From positions 16,767 through 27,425 of the forward strand of contig DIEE01000306.1 of the NCBI GenBank assembly GCA_002418465.1: a stretch of DNA of 10,659 nucleotides. Reading direction: 5' to 3'. Positions 1 to 6,237 of the stretch are shown one piece after another (positions within the stretch are counted from its first letter, which is position 1; each line of letters opens with the position of its first letter). The position numbers were made by a program, and so were the translations under genes. Source of the DNA: Pseudomonas sp. UBA5782. GTDB lineage: Bacteria > Pseudomonadota > Gammaproteobacteria > Pseudomonadales > Pseudomonadaceae. Below the pieces are notes generated by a model, which saw nothing but the letters and a program-made list of their open reading frames with translations, was not told where the DNA came from and searched no databases.

Positions 1-908
1 TGCAGGCTGGCGTAGTTGCGCTCCATCTCGCGCGCCGCGAGCAGCGCCTTGCGCAGCACCACCAGGGTCAGGCCGACGATCATCAGCCCGGCGGCAACCA
101 GCAGCGGCAGCACCAGGGAAATCAGGTAATGGCCCGGCTCGCTGGCATCCCAGCGCAGCAGCAGATCGCCGTCCTGCACCGGCAGCGTCAGGCTCGGCTG
201 CGTCCGCGCATCGGCCTCGTTACGTGCCAGGCGCAGCCCGGCAATGCCGTAGTCCTCGCCCAAGGTGCGCAGCTCGTCGTCGTTCAGTGCATCGACGAAC
301 AGCAGCACCGAGGCCGGCCCCGGCACTTCGGCGACCCGCGTGTCGCCACCGGTGGTCAGCGCCGCCGCGGCAACCAGCGCCGGGCGCCCGTTCAGACGCA
401 CGACGCGGCTGACGCCCTCGCCCACTTCGGCGCCGTCGCGCGCGGCAGCGAGCAGTTCGCCCAGATCGTCATGCAGCCAGGCAGCGGCATCGACCTGTTG
501 CAACTTGCCGTCGATCACTGCGTAAGGCGTCCTGCCCTGCGCATCGACGACGAACAGCGCCTCGTAGCCGAAGTCGTCGAACAGCGTCGGGCCGAGGTTC
601 TGCCGGGTGTAGGCCCAGTCCAGATCGAGGCGGGCGTGCAGGTTGCGGTAAGCATCGCCCCAGAAGGCGTAGTCGAGTACCGACGCCCGCAGGCGTTTCT
701 GGCGGTTGTCCAGCGCCTTCTTCACGTAGAACAGGCTCTGCTCGCTGGCAGCCTGGTTCTGGCTGCGGGCGATGTTGATCAGGGCAACGCTGGCGAAGAC
801 GAACAGCGTCAGCAACAGCGCGGAAATCCACAGCAGTGATCGACGGGCTCGGAACGAGTTGGCGGCGGAAAAAGCGGACTCGCCTGGCGAGGGTAGAGCA
901 GTCAACAT
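1..908 (-). CDS. CHASE4-domain membrane sensor, N-terminal part (gene continues past the left edge)
   Basis: The visible 302 residues have a short cytoplasmic N-terminus, a first membrane segment at about residues 24-47, a periplasmic region at about 48-258 and a second membrane segment at about 260-285. A charged, probably coiled-coil stretch (RKALLAAREMERNYASL) then runs off the window. The periplasmic part carries the CHASE4 signature DYAFWGDAY near residues 79-87. CHASE4 sensors in this genus usually carry GGDEF/EAL (cyclic-di-GMP turnover) or histidine-kinase output domains. The linker looks like one leading into GGDEF, but the output domain is not visible, so the activity is unknown. 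The start is the only in-frame ATG downstream of an in-frame stop at 927-929. Its ribosome site is weak. It lies 114 bp downstream of the ABM-fold gene on the same strand. Confidence 0.8.
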   Translation of the reverse strand, partial: MLTALPSPGESAFSAANSFRARRSLLWISALLLTLFVFASVALINIARSQNQAASEQSLFYVKKALDNRQKRLRASVLDYAFWGDAYRNLHARLDLDWAYTRQNLGPTLFDDFGYEALFVVDAQGRTPYAVIDGKLQQVDAAAWLHDDLGELLAAARDGAEVGEGVSRVVRLNGRPALVAAAALTTGGDTRVAEVPGPASVLLFVDALNDDELRTLGEDYGIAGLRLARNEADARTQPSLTLPVQDGDLLLRWDASEPGHYLISLVLPLLVAAGLMIVGLTLVVLRKALLAAREMERNYASL

Positions 909-942
909 CTGGAAAACCCACGGCGTTCAGTTGATTGGCGCC

Positions 943-948
943 ATTATC
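943..948 (-). promoter_or_regulatory. Possible -10 box for the CHASE4 sensor gene
   Basis: On the minus strand the hexamer GATAAT (five of six to TATAAT) lies 34 bases before the ATG. No good -35 hexamer sits at 16-18 bp (the nearest TTGTTG gives about 14), so this is weak. The gene might instead be read through from the gene upstream. Confidence 0.3.
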
Positions 949-1022
949 CTGTCACATAGCGACAACAACGTGAACACTCATGCACCTGCGACCCGTTCGC
1001 CTCTTCGCCGCGGTTCGCAGAG

Positions 1023-1355
1023 TCAGGCCGCGCAATGCAACGCGGCGTCGTCCACGGCGTGCTGGCCGTCGAGGGTGAACAGCTCCATTTCCCGAACGCT
1101 GCAGTTGTCGATGATGGCAGCGAATACCTGCGCCTGGGGCGAGCGCAGATGGCTCATCAGCGCCTCGCGCGATGTCCACAGCGCATGCACCAGCCACAGG
1201 TCGGCGTCCTCGCCATCTCGCCGAATTGCACAATGCAGGCAACCGTCGGCCGCCTGGGCGGGCGCCAGCAGCGTGGCGAGCTGGACACCGAGTTCGTCCG
1301 AGCGGCCGCGGCGGGAACGGATGAGGGCCAACTGGGTAACGCTATGGTCGAGCAT
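1023..1355 (-). CDS. Small ABM-fold (antibiotic biosynthesis monooxygenase-like) protein
   Basis: A 110-residue protein with the look of the ABM dimeric alpha-beta barrel family. It has an N-terminal beta strand (VTQLALIRSRRG), a helix carrying LGVQLATLLAP, a strand at GCLHCAIRRD, then the typical WLVHALWTSREALMSHLRSP stretch at residues 54-73. Members include quinol monooxygenases, haem-degrading enzymes and proteins with no known activity, and no residue here assigns a substrate. The start at 1355 is chosen because GGAGG lies 8 bases before the ATG. A longer in-frame reading to 1496 lacks such a site and adds an arginine-rich, low-quality N-terminus. The gene diverges from an AraC-type regulator at 1802, which is the natural candidate to control it. 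Confidence 0.75.
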   Translation of the reverse strand: MLDHSVTQLALIRSRRGRSDELGVQLATLLAPAQAADGCLHCAIRRDGEDADLWLVHALWTSREALMSHLRSPQAQVFAAIIDNCSVREMELFTLDGQHAVDDAALHCAA

Positions 1356-1801
1356 GCTGCGGTCCTCCCAATGAAGGCGATAGGCAATGAAGACGATGGG
1401 CCGGTGAAGGCGATGTCTTTTCCGAATGTCTGCGGGTTGCCGGGCGGGAGCCCGACGCAGCGCCTGGGCGGCGTATAAAGAAAGGAAAGCCGGCACGAAG
1501 AAATGACCAGCGAGCGCCGGGCGAGCGCGCCACCGGGGTGGTCTTCGTACAGCCTCGGAATCAAGGTTAAGCCGCGTGGCAGGCTGTCGGTTAGTCGATT
1601 CCTGTCGGTTTATTGCCTGAAACTGTCAACTCTCCGAGCCTGCTCCAAGGTGATGGCGTCAGGCCATTGCAATGCTCATCCGCTGGTGGATTGCCTGATC
1701 CTGCTCATTGGTTGTCCGTTCCTGTCGCGGGCGCGCACGTTCGGCAGACGCGCGCGCACTCGGCGGGCTAAGCTTGGCGAAACCGCCGGGAGGTTCCGAA
1801 C
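1356..1801. promoter_or_regulatory. Divergent intergenic region between the ABM gene and the AraC-type regulator
   Basis: This 446-bp stretch has no convincing gene. It holds the ABM ribosome site (about 1363-1368), the regulator's ribosome site GGGAGG (1788-1793), and repeats. CTGTCGGTT occurs at 1584-1592 and 1602-1610 (period 18 bp). ATTGCCTGA occurs at 1612-1620 and 1690-1698. TTCCTGTCG occurs at 1599-1607 and 1719-1727. AraC-family proteins commonly bind direct repeats in such gaps, so these are candidate operators. I do not see a clear -35/-10 pair. Confidence 0.45.
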
Positions 1802-2746
1802 ATGCCGCAAACCCCTTCCTCCGCCTCGCCCCTTCCGCAAGCCCTGCCGCTGGAAATCGAGGCGCGCCGCGCCGAGCTGGCGAGCCTGGTGATGCGCCAC
1901 GTTCCCCACGAAGGCATGCATGCCACGGCGATCCCCAAGCTCGACCTGATACGCGGCGATGCGCCGACGGAGCAATCCATTCCTGCGCTCTACGAGCCGA
2001 GCCTTTGCCTGATCGCCCAGGGCCGCAAGCAGGCCAATCTCGGCGAAGAGGTGTATTTCTACGATCCGCTGCATTACCTGATCGCGTCCGTGGCGCTGCC
2101 GATCTCCGGCCGGGTGATCGAGGCTTCGCCCGGCGAGCCCTATCTGTGCGTGCGGCTGTCGCTGGACGTGGCGCAGATCACCGAGCTTATCGCCGAAACC
2201 GGGGTACCGCAGCCACCGCGCTCGCAGAGCAGCCGCGGGCTGTTCGTCGAGCGCGTCGACTCGCCGCTGCTGGACGCCATGTCGCGCCTGCTACGCCTGC
2301 TGGAGACGCCGAAGGACATTCCGACCCTGGCGCCGCTGATCATCCGCGAGATCTATTACCGCCTGCTGCAGAGCCCGCAGGGCGCGCGCCTGCAGGAAAT
2401 CGCCATCGTCGACAGCCAGTCGCACCGCATCGCCCGCGCCATCGAGTGGCTCAACCAGCATTACCACCGACCGCTGCGCATCGACGACCTGGCGCAGGTG
2501 GTCAACCTGAGTTCGTCGACGCTGCACCACCGCTTCAAGTCGATGACCGCGATGAGCCCGCTGCAATACCAGAAGCAGCTGCGCCTGCAGGAGGCGCGGC
2601 GGCTGATGATCACCGAAGGGCTGGATGCCTCGGCCGCCGGTTACCGCGTGGGTTACGAAAGCCCGTCGCAGTTCAGCCGCGAATACAGCCGCCAGTACGG
2701 CGCCCCGCCGCTGCGCGACCTGGCGCGCCTGCGCACCTCGGCCTGA
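1802..2746 (+). CDS. AraC-family transcriptional regulator with AraC_N domain
   Basis: A 314-residue cytoplasmic DNA-binding regulator. Residues about 45-195 match the AraC_N type ligand or oligomerisation domain (IPALYEPSLCLIAQGRK, then YFYDPLHYLIASVALPISG). Residues about 208-312 form the double helix-turn-helix AraC/XylS domain. Its first recognition unit is at LRIDDLAQVVNLSSSTLHHRF, and the second contains the family hallmark GYRVGYESPSQFSREY at residues 280-295. Length is normal for the family. The start has GGGAGG 8 bases upstream. The effector is unknown; regulators of this subgroup often control a neighbouring oxidoreductase gene. Its divergent neighbour is the ABM-fold gene. A strong terminator follows 28 bp after the stop. 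Confidence 0.92.
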   Translation: MPQTPSSASPLPQALPLEIEARRAELASLVMRHVPHEGMHATAIPKLDLIRGDAPTEQSIPALYEPSLCLIAQGRKQANLGEEVYFYDPLHYLIASVALPISGRVIEASPGEPYLCVRLSLDVAQITELIAETGVPQPPRSQSSRGLFVERVDSPLLDAMSRLLRLLETPKDIPTLAPLIIREIYYRLLQSPQGARLQEIAIVDSQSHRIARAIEWLNQHYHRPLRIDDLAQVVNLSSSTLHHRFKSMTAMSPLQYQKQLRLQEARRLMITEGLDASAAGYRVGYESPSQFSREYSRQYGAPPLRDLARLRTSA

Positions 2747-2773
2747 CGCTGCGCGGCGCGGATCGCAGGGCAG

Positions 2774-2812
2774 AAAAAAGCCGCCACGGAAGTGAATCCG
2801 CGGCGGCTTTTT
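2774..2812. terminator. Bidirectional intrinsic terminator between the AraC regulator and ohr
   Basis: The arms are GCCGCC-a-CGGA (2780-2790) and TCCG-c-GGCGGC (2797-2807) around a 6-base loop. A run of A precedes the hairpin (2774-2779) and a run of T follows it (2808-2812). The flanking runs let it work on both strands, which fits the convergent genes ending at 2746 and 2829. Confidence 0.9.
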
Positions 2813-2828
2813 CGTGGCGGCGAATCAC

Positions 2829-3254
2829 TCAGACCAGTGTCAGGGTCACGTCGATGTTGCCGCGGGTGGCGTTGGAGTATGGGCAGACGATGTGCGCCTT
2901 CTGCACCAACTCTTCGGCTTCGGCACGTTCCAGCCCCGGCAGGGTGATCTTCAGCTCGACTTCGATACCGAAGCCGGTGGGGATCGCGCCGATCCCGACC
3001 ACGCCCTCGATCCAGCTATCCGGTGACAGGTTGTGCTTGTCGCGGGCGGCGACGAACTTCAGCGCGCCGAGGAAGCAGGCCGAATAGCCGGCGGCGAACA
3101 GTTGCTCGGGATTGGTGCCCTGGCCGCCTGCGCCGCCGAGCTCCTTGGGTGTGGCCAGGCTGACGTCGAGCACGCCATCGGAGGAAACGGCGCGGCCATC
3201 GCGGCCACCGCTGGCATCGGCATAAGCACGGTAGAGAACGTTTTCGATCGACAT
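2829..3254 (-). CDS. ohr: Organic hydroperoxide resistance protein (Ohr), thiol peroxidase
   Basis: A 141-residue cytoplasmic enzyme of the Ohr/OsmC family that reduces organic and fatty-acid hydroperoxides using a reactive cysteine, with lipoylated partners as reductant in characterised members. Both catalytic cysteines are present: Cys60 (GYSACF) and Cys124 in HIVCPYSNATRGN. Arg18 and Glu50, which polarise the peroxidatic cysteine in Ohr, are also present at the expected places, separating it from OsmC. Length is exactly typical. The start at 3254 has AAGGA 8 bases upstream. An in-frame extension to 3374 has neither family similarity nor a good ribosome site. The regulator gene ohrR lies directly upstream on the same strand. 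Confidence 0.96.
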   Translation of the reverse strand: MSIENVLYRAYADASGGRDGRAVSSDGVLDVSLATPKELGGAGGQGTNPEQLFAAGYSACFLGALKFVAARDKHNLSPDSWIEGVVGIGAIPTGFGIEVELKITLPGLERAEAEELVQKAHIVCPYSNATRGNIDVTLTLV

Positions 3255-3374
3255 GGCGGTAGTCCTTTTCAAGAGTGGGTTCGGTGCCGCGCCGGCTGGC
3301 GTCGGTCGGGACGGGCGTGCGCACCGAGCATCTTTGCTCGTTAATGTTTTGCGCTCCAACCAATCCATGGACAA

Positions 3375-3409
3375 ACCTTAGCTCGCGTTTATTTTGCGCG
3401 CAAGTTATT
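3375..3409 (-). promoter_or_regulatory. Candidate ohr promoter with OhrR operator
   Basis: A perfect palindrome TTGCGCGCAA (3394-3403) sits in the gap upstream of ohr. On the minus strand TTGCGC, 17 bases, then TAAGGT (3375-3380) would make a weak promoter that overlaps the palindrome. GCGCAAGTTATT (3398-3409) recurs with one mismatch upstream of ohrR (GCGCCAGTTATT, 3958-3969). OhrR repressors bind palindromes overlapping such promoters. The promoter hexamers are poor matches, so the operator part is more secure than the promoter part. Confidence 0.5.
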
Positions 3410-3434
3410 TGTCGGGATTTTTTTTAACCGTACA

Positions 3435-3458
3435 GAAAAAACCCGCCGGTTGGCGGGT
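3435..3458 (-). terminator. Intrinsic terminator of ohrR
   Basis: Read on the minus strand, ACCCGCC-AACC-GGCGGGT (3441-3458) is a perfect 7-bp GC stem with a 4-base loop followed by a run of T (3436-3440). It starts inside the ohrR stop codon. It would separate ohrR from ohr, giving each its own transcript. Confidence 0.88.
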
Positions 3459-3907
3459 CACAGGGCGTTGCGGAAATTGCCTCTCAGCGTCAGCAATTCG
3501 TCCTTCAGCGCGCCGAGGGCTTCGGCGCTCTGGCCGCTGGCCTGGACGATGCAGCGGGGAAATTCCTCGGCCCGCTTCTGCAGCGCCCAACCCTGCTCGG
3601 TGACGTGCAGTTCGACCACCCGCTCATCGCTGCTGCTGCGGGTGCGAGTGAGCAGTCCGACGCCCTCCAGGCGCTTGAGCAGCGGAGTGACCGAGCCCGG
3701 ATCGGTCAGCAGGCGCCCGCTGAGATCGCCGACGGTGATGCCGTCGCCCTCCCACAGCACCAGCATCGCCAGGTATTGCGGGTAGGTCAGCCCGACCGAC
3801 TGCAGCAGCGGCTTGTAGATCTTGGTCATCAGCAGCGAGGTGGAATAGAGCGCAAAGCACAACTGGTTATCCAGCTTCAACGCCTCGCAGGTGGCGGTCT
3901 TGGACAT
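3458..3907 (-). CDS. ohrR: OhrR, MarR-family organic peroxide-sensing repressor
   Basis: A 149-residue winged-helix repressor that dissociates from DNA when its sensor cysteine is oxidised by organic peroxides. The sensing cysteine is Cys17 (LDNQLCFALYS). Two tyrosines that contact it in characterised OhrR proteins fall at the matching spacings, Tyr31 (KIYKPLL) and Tyr42 (TYPQY). Cys119 could serve as the resolving cysteine of a two-Cys OhrR. The winged helix spans about residues 55-105, with recognition helix DPGSVTPLLKRLE and wing RTRSSSDERVVEL. The start has GGGAGGA about 6 bases upstream. It probably represses ohr and itself, given the sequence shared by the two upstream regions. Confidence 0.94.
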   Translation of the reverse strand: MSKTATCEALKLDNQLCFALYSTSLLMTKIYKPLLQSVGLTYPQYLAMLVLWEGDGITVGDLSGRLLTDPGSVTPLLKRLEGVGLLTRTRSSSDERVVELHVTEQGWALQKRAEEFPRCIVQASGQSAEALGALKDELLTLRGNFRNAL

Positions 3908-4283
3908 CGTGGGTCCTCCCGTTCGATGCGGATAACGTTAACGCGCAAAATGATTCTGCGCCAGTTATTGCCCACAAGCTCGCCGCGGAACGCCTCTGAA
4001 ACAGCGCCCCAAGCGAAGCGGCGGGTTGAAAATGGCAGGAAAAGTTGAAGCAGGAATAACCAAAGAAGGCCATTTAATATCAGCCGAACAATTAACCCGA
4101 TAATTAACAGGCAACTTACAGGCCAAAGGTTAATTGCAAAAAGCCACCCCTTAATTAATCAGGGAAAACCGTTCGTCAGTCCTGAAGTTATTGCCGAACT
4201 AGTTGGCGAGACGGCTCTCAGAAAAAGTGCAAGCCCTTGGCAATTATTCTTGAATCAGCTGAATAGCGACGGAGGAAAACCCT
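3908..4283. promoter_or_regulatory. Divergent intergenic region between ohrR and the KGG stress genes
   Basis: A 376-bp gap without a gene. Near ohrR it holds CGCGCAAAAT (3942-3951) and GCGCCAGTTATT (3958-3969), both resembling the ohr upstream sequence and so likely to contain the ohrR autoregulatory operator. From about 4075 the DNA becomes clearly richer in A+T, with AATTAAC at 4090-4096 and 4102-4108, its complement GTTAATT at 4130-4136, and TTAATTAA at 4151-4158. These precede the KGG genes by 125-195 bp. I could not place a confident -35/-10 pair for either gene. Confidence 0.5.
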
Positions 4284-4436
4284 ATGGCTACCCCGCATAG
4301 CAACCCCGGAAACTTCGCCAACAACCGCGAGAAGGCCGCGGAGGCCGGGCGCAAGGGCGGTCGCAACAGCGGCGGCAACTTCGCCAACGACCGCGAGCGC
4401 GCCGCCCAGGCCGGCCGCAAGGGCGGCTCGCACTGA
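4284..4436 (+). CDS. KGG-repeat small stress protein, first of a tandem pair
   Basis: A 50-residue, very hydrophilic and basic protein built of two near-identical units. The first is GNFANNREKAAEAGRKGG (residues 9-26) and the second is GNFANDRERAAQAGRKGG (about 31-48). This is the KGG (con-10 / stress-induced acidophilic repeat) family, whose members rise in general stress, stationary phase or desiccation; the molecular role is unknown and disorder is likely. It has no membrane segment or signal peptide. GGAGG lies 8 bases before the ATG. The next gene encodes a paralogue 45 bp downstream, so the two are probably one transcript. Confidence 0.9.
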   Translation: MATPHSNPGNFANNREKAAEAGRKGGRNSGGNFANDRERAAQAGRKGGSH

Positions 4437-4481
4437 CGCGCGTGAACCTATCGATAACCCATCATGAAGAAGGAGTGCAGC

Positions 4482-4628
4482 ATGGCTCATTCGAATCCTG
4501 GCAACTTCGCCAATGATCGCGAAAAAGCGGCAGCCGCCGGACGCAAAGGTGGTCAGAACAGTGGCGGCAACTTCGCCAACAACCGCGAGCGGGCTTCCGC
4601 GGCGGGTCGAAAGGGTGGCTCAAGATAA
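4482..4628 (+). CDS. KGG-repeat small stress protein, second of a tandem pair
   Basis: A 48-residue paralogue of the preceding gene, again with two units: GNFANDREKAAAAGRKGG (residues 7-24) and GNFANNRERASAAGRKGG (about 29-46), ending GSR. AAGGAG lies 6 bases before the ATG. Its protein sequence is close to that of its neighbour, but many synonymous codons differ (for example GCGAAAAAGCGGCA against GCGAGAAGGCCGCG), so the duplication is not recent. A strong terminator follows. The function is inferred from the family only. Confidence 0.9.
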   Translation: MAHSNPGNFANDREKAAAAGRKGGQNSGGNFANNRERASAAGRKGGSR

Positions 4629-4712
4629 TTCTGCAGCGCCAGCCTCTTTGCACGCTCATTGCGCCGCAACGATGAACGGTTAAATTCCGCAGCGGTGAAT
4701 AGCGCATGCAAG

Positions 4713-4746
4713 AACGGGAAAGTTGCCCAGGCAACTTTCCCGTTTT
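4713..4746 (+). terminator. Long perfect hairpin terminator after the KGG genes
   Basis: AACGGGAAAGTTGCC (4713-4727) and GGCAACTTTCCCGTT (4730-4744) are perfectly complementary over 15 bp with a very tight loop, followed by TTTT (4743-4746) on the plus strand. The convergent gene ending at 4768 may share the hairpin, but on that strand the T run after it is short. Confidence 0.85.
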
Positions 4747-4767
4747 CATATGCCTCGACGAATACGC

Positions 4768-5055
4768 TCAGCCAACCGCGCCGAGTGGCGCCTCCAGATA
4801 CTGCACCAGCCCGACCCGCGCCCGGCCTTGCAGCGCCAGGCGCACCTGTTCGGCTTCCTGCTGAGCGAAGCCACCGGACAGCTCGATCACCTGCACATGC
4901 CGGGTGAGCAGTTCCTGGGCGACCAGGATCGCCTCCTCGACACTACGCACCGCGCAGACGGCGATCTCGAACTGCTCCGATTTCAGCCGGCCCTGGTGGG
5001 CGAGAAAGTCCATGTCCGGCGTCTTGACGATGAATCCGTAGCGCTGCTGCAGCAT
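4768..5055 (-). CDS. DUF6506-like small protein, last gene of the xsc-pta cluster
   Basis: A 95-residue soluble protein with no signal peptide. It has alternating strand and helix segments: a YGFIVKTP strand, the central AVRSVEEAILVAQELLTRHVQ helix, then VIELSGGFAQQEAEQVRLAL and a last strand ARVGLVQYLEAP. The V-x-ELSGGF turn and the G-x-V-x-Y end resemble DUF6506, a family with no known function; I recognise this by pattern and it needs a profile search. No catalytic residues are evident. It starts 33 bp after the pta stop on the same strand, so it is probably co-transcribed with xsc and pta. The ribosome site is weak (AGG about 12 bases upstream). Confidence 0.75.
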   Translation of the reverse strand: MLQQRYGFIVKTPDMDFLAHQGRLKSEQFEIAVCAVRSVEEAILVAQELLTRHVQVIELSGGFAQQEAEQVRLALQGRARVGLVQYLEAPLGAVG

Positions 5056-5088
5056 GCTCTGTTTACCTGTTCGGAAGTGGGTGATCGC

Positions 5089-6036
5089 TCAGCTGGCCCG
5101 GTCGTGCAGCCGGCCGCGCTGGTGGTCGATGAAGATCGAGGCCAGCGCGCAAGAGGCCAGGCGCGCCTCCAGCGGGTCGGCGCGCGAGGTGATCATGATC
5201 GGCACCCGCGCGCCGAGCACCAGCCCGGCCGCGGTAGCGCCCATGAAGTAAACCATCTGCTTGAAGAGGAAATTGCCGGCTTCCAGATTCGGCACCAGCA
5301 GGATGTCGGCGTTTCCCGCCACCTCGCCGGTGATGCCCTTGATCTGCGCGGCCTCCAGCGACACCGCGTTGTCGAAGGCCAGCGGCCCCTCGATGTGCGC
5401 ACCGCCGAGGGCGCCGATCGCCGCCAGCTTGACCAGCTCGGCGGCATCGACGCTGGACGGCATGCTGGCGGTGACCTCCTCGGTGCCGGAGAGGATCGCC
5501 ATGCGCGGCTTGGCGTAACCCAGCGCGTGCATCAGCTCGATGGCGTTGCGTGCGATATGCAGCTTGTCGATCAGCGCCGGCTGTACGTTGATCACCGCGT
5601 CGGTGATGCACAGCGCGCGGTCGTTGCCCGGCAGGCTCATGTGGAACACGTGGCTGAGGCGGCTCTGCGTGCGCAGGCCGGCCTCGCGCTTGAGCACCGC
5701 GCGCAACAGCACGTCGGTGTGCAGGTGGCCCTTCATCAGCGCGTCGGCCTCGCCGCGACCGGCGAGCATCGCGCCGGCCTGCGCGCTCTGCGCGTCGTCG
5801 TCGGCCTGCAACAGGCGGATGCCGTGCAGGTCCCAGCCGATGCGCTCGGCCAGGGCGCGAATGGCGGCATCGTCGCCGACCAGGATCGGCTCGATCAGTC
5901 CTTCGTCGCAGGCTTGCCGGGCGCTGGCCAGGCTCAATTCGTTGACCGGATTGACCACCGCGGTGACGACCCTGGGCAGGCGCTTGGCGCGCTCGAGCAG
6001 GAACGGCGGGCATTCACGGGTAAGGGGGCTGAGCAT
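5089..6036 (-). CDS. pta: Phosphate acetyltransferase, short (PTA/PTB) type
   Basis: A 315-residue enzyme of the phosphate acetyl/butyryltransferase family, moving the acyl group of acetyl phosphate to CoA. Family motifs are clear: AVVNPVNE near residues 26-33, EADALMKGHLHTD at 96-108, SHVFHM at 128-133, EGPLAFDNAVS at 216-226, and the C-terminal TSRADPLEARLASCALA at 283-299. It lacks the N-terminal DRTGG-type domain of long enterobacterial Pta. Next to xsc it would turn the acetyl phosphate from sulfoacetaldehyde cleavage into acetyl-CoA. The overall similarity also fits phosphate butyryltransferases, so substrate range is not certain; context favours acetyl. GGGGG lies 6 bases before the ATG. 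Confidence 0.9.
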   Translation of the reverse strand: MLSPLTRECPPFLLERAKRLPRVVTAVVNPVNELSLASARQACDEGLIEPILVGDDAAIRALAERIGWDLHGIRLLQADDDAQSAQAGAMLAGRGEADALMKGHLHTDVLLRAVLKREAGLRTQSRLSHVFHMSLPGNDRALCITDAVINVQPALIDKLHIARNAIELMHALGYAKPRMAILSGTEEVTASMPSSVDAAELVKLAAIGALGGAHIEGPLAFDNAVSLEAAQIKGITGEVAGNADILLVPNLEAGNFLFKQMVYFMGATAAGLVLGARVPIMITSRADPLEARLASCALASIFIDHQRGRLHDRAS

Positions 6037-6121
6037 AGTTGTCCCCCGAGTGCCACCGCCGCAACGATGGCCCTCGCTTAACTGCAGGAGTCAGGCCTAG
6101 CGAGCTAGAGCGAGACAAGGC

Positions 6122-6194
6122 GGAGACAACCGGGGCCGCGGAGTTTACGGGTTGTAAATGAGCGGGCCGAGACTCTGCGTCCCAAGTTGTCTCC
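6122..6194. repeat. Palindromic intergenic element between xsc and pta
   Basis: Outer arms GGAGACAAC (6122-6130) and GTTGTCTCC (6186-6194) are perfectly complementary across 55 bases. Inside is a second hairpin TTTAC (6144-6148) / GTAAA (6154-6158), with GGCC-rich flanks that pair partly. It fills the unusually long 201-bp gap between two genes that otherwise look co-transcribed. It resembles dispersed intergenic repeats of Pseudomonas genomes, but its copy number cannot be judged from one window. Confidence 0.6.
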
Positions 6195-6237
6195 AACGCG
6201 GTATCGCCGACGCGCAGCAGGCCGAAGCCCTACACGA

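Noticed and set aside
1708..3087. 459-codon plus-strand frame overlapping the AraC regulator and ohr
   Set aside because: It runs in another frame through a complete AraC protein, a bidirectional terminator and antisense ohr, and the composition is Arg/Pro/Ala-rich noise.
3255..3374. Longer start for ohr at 3374
   Set aside because: The extension lacks family sequence and would overlap the candidate promoter. A good ribosome site precedes 3254.
4236..4256. Sigma-54 promoter (TTGGCA...TTGA) before the KGG genes
   Set aside because: The GG-to-GC spacing is off by one and the -12 element lacks GC, so it does not meet the strict sigma-54 consensus.
4723..6081. 452-codon open frame on the plus strand, antisense to pta
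   Set aside because: It covers the clear pta and DUF6506-like genes in reverse and starts inside the terminator hairpin. It is a shadow of high-GC coding DNA.
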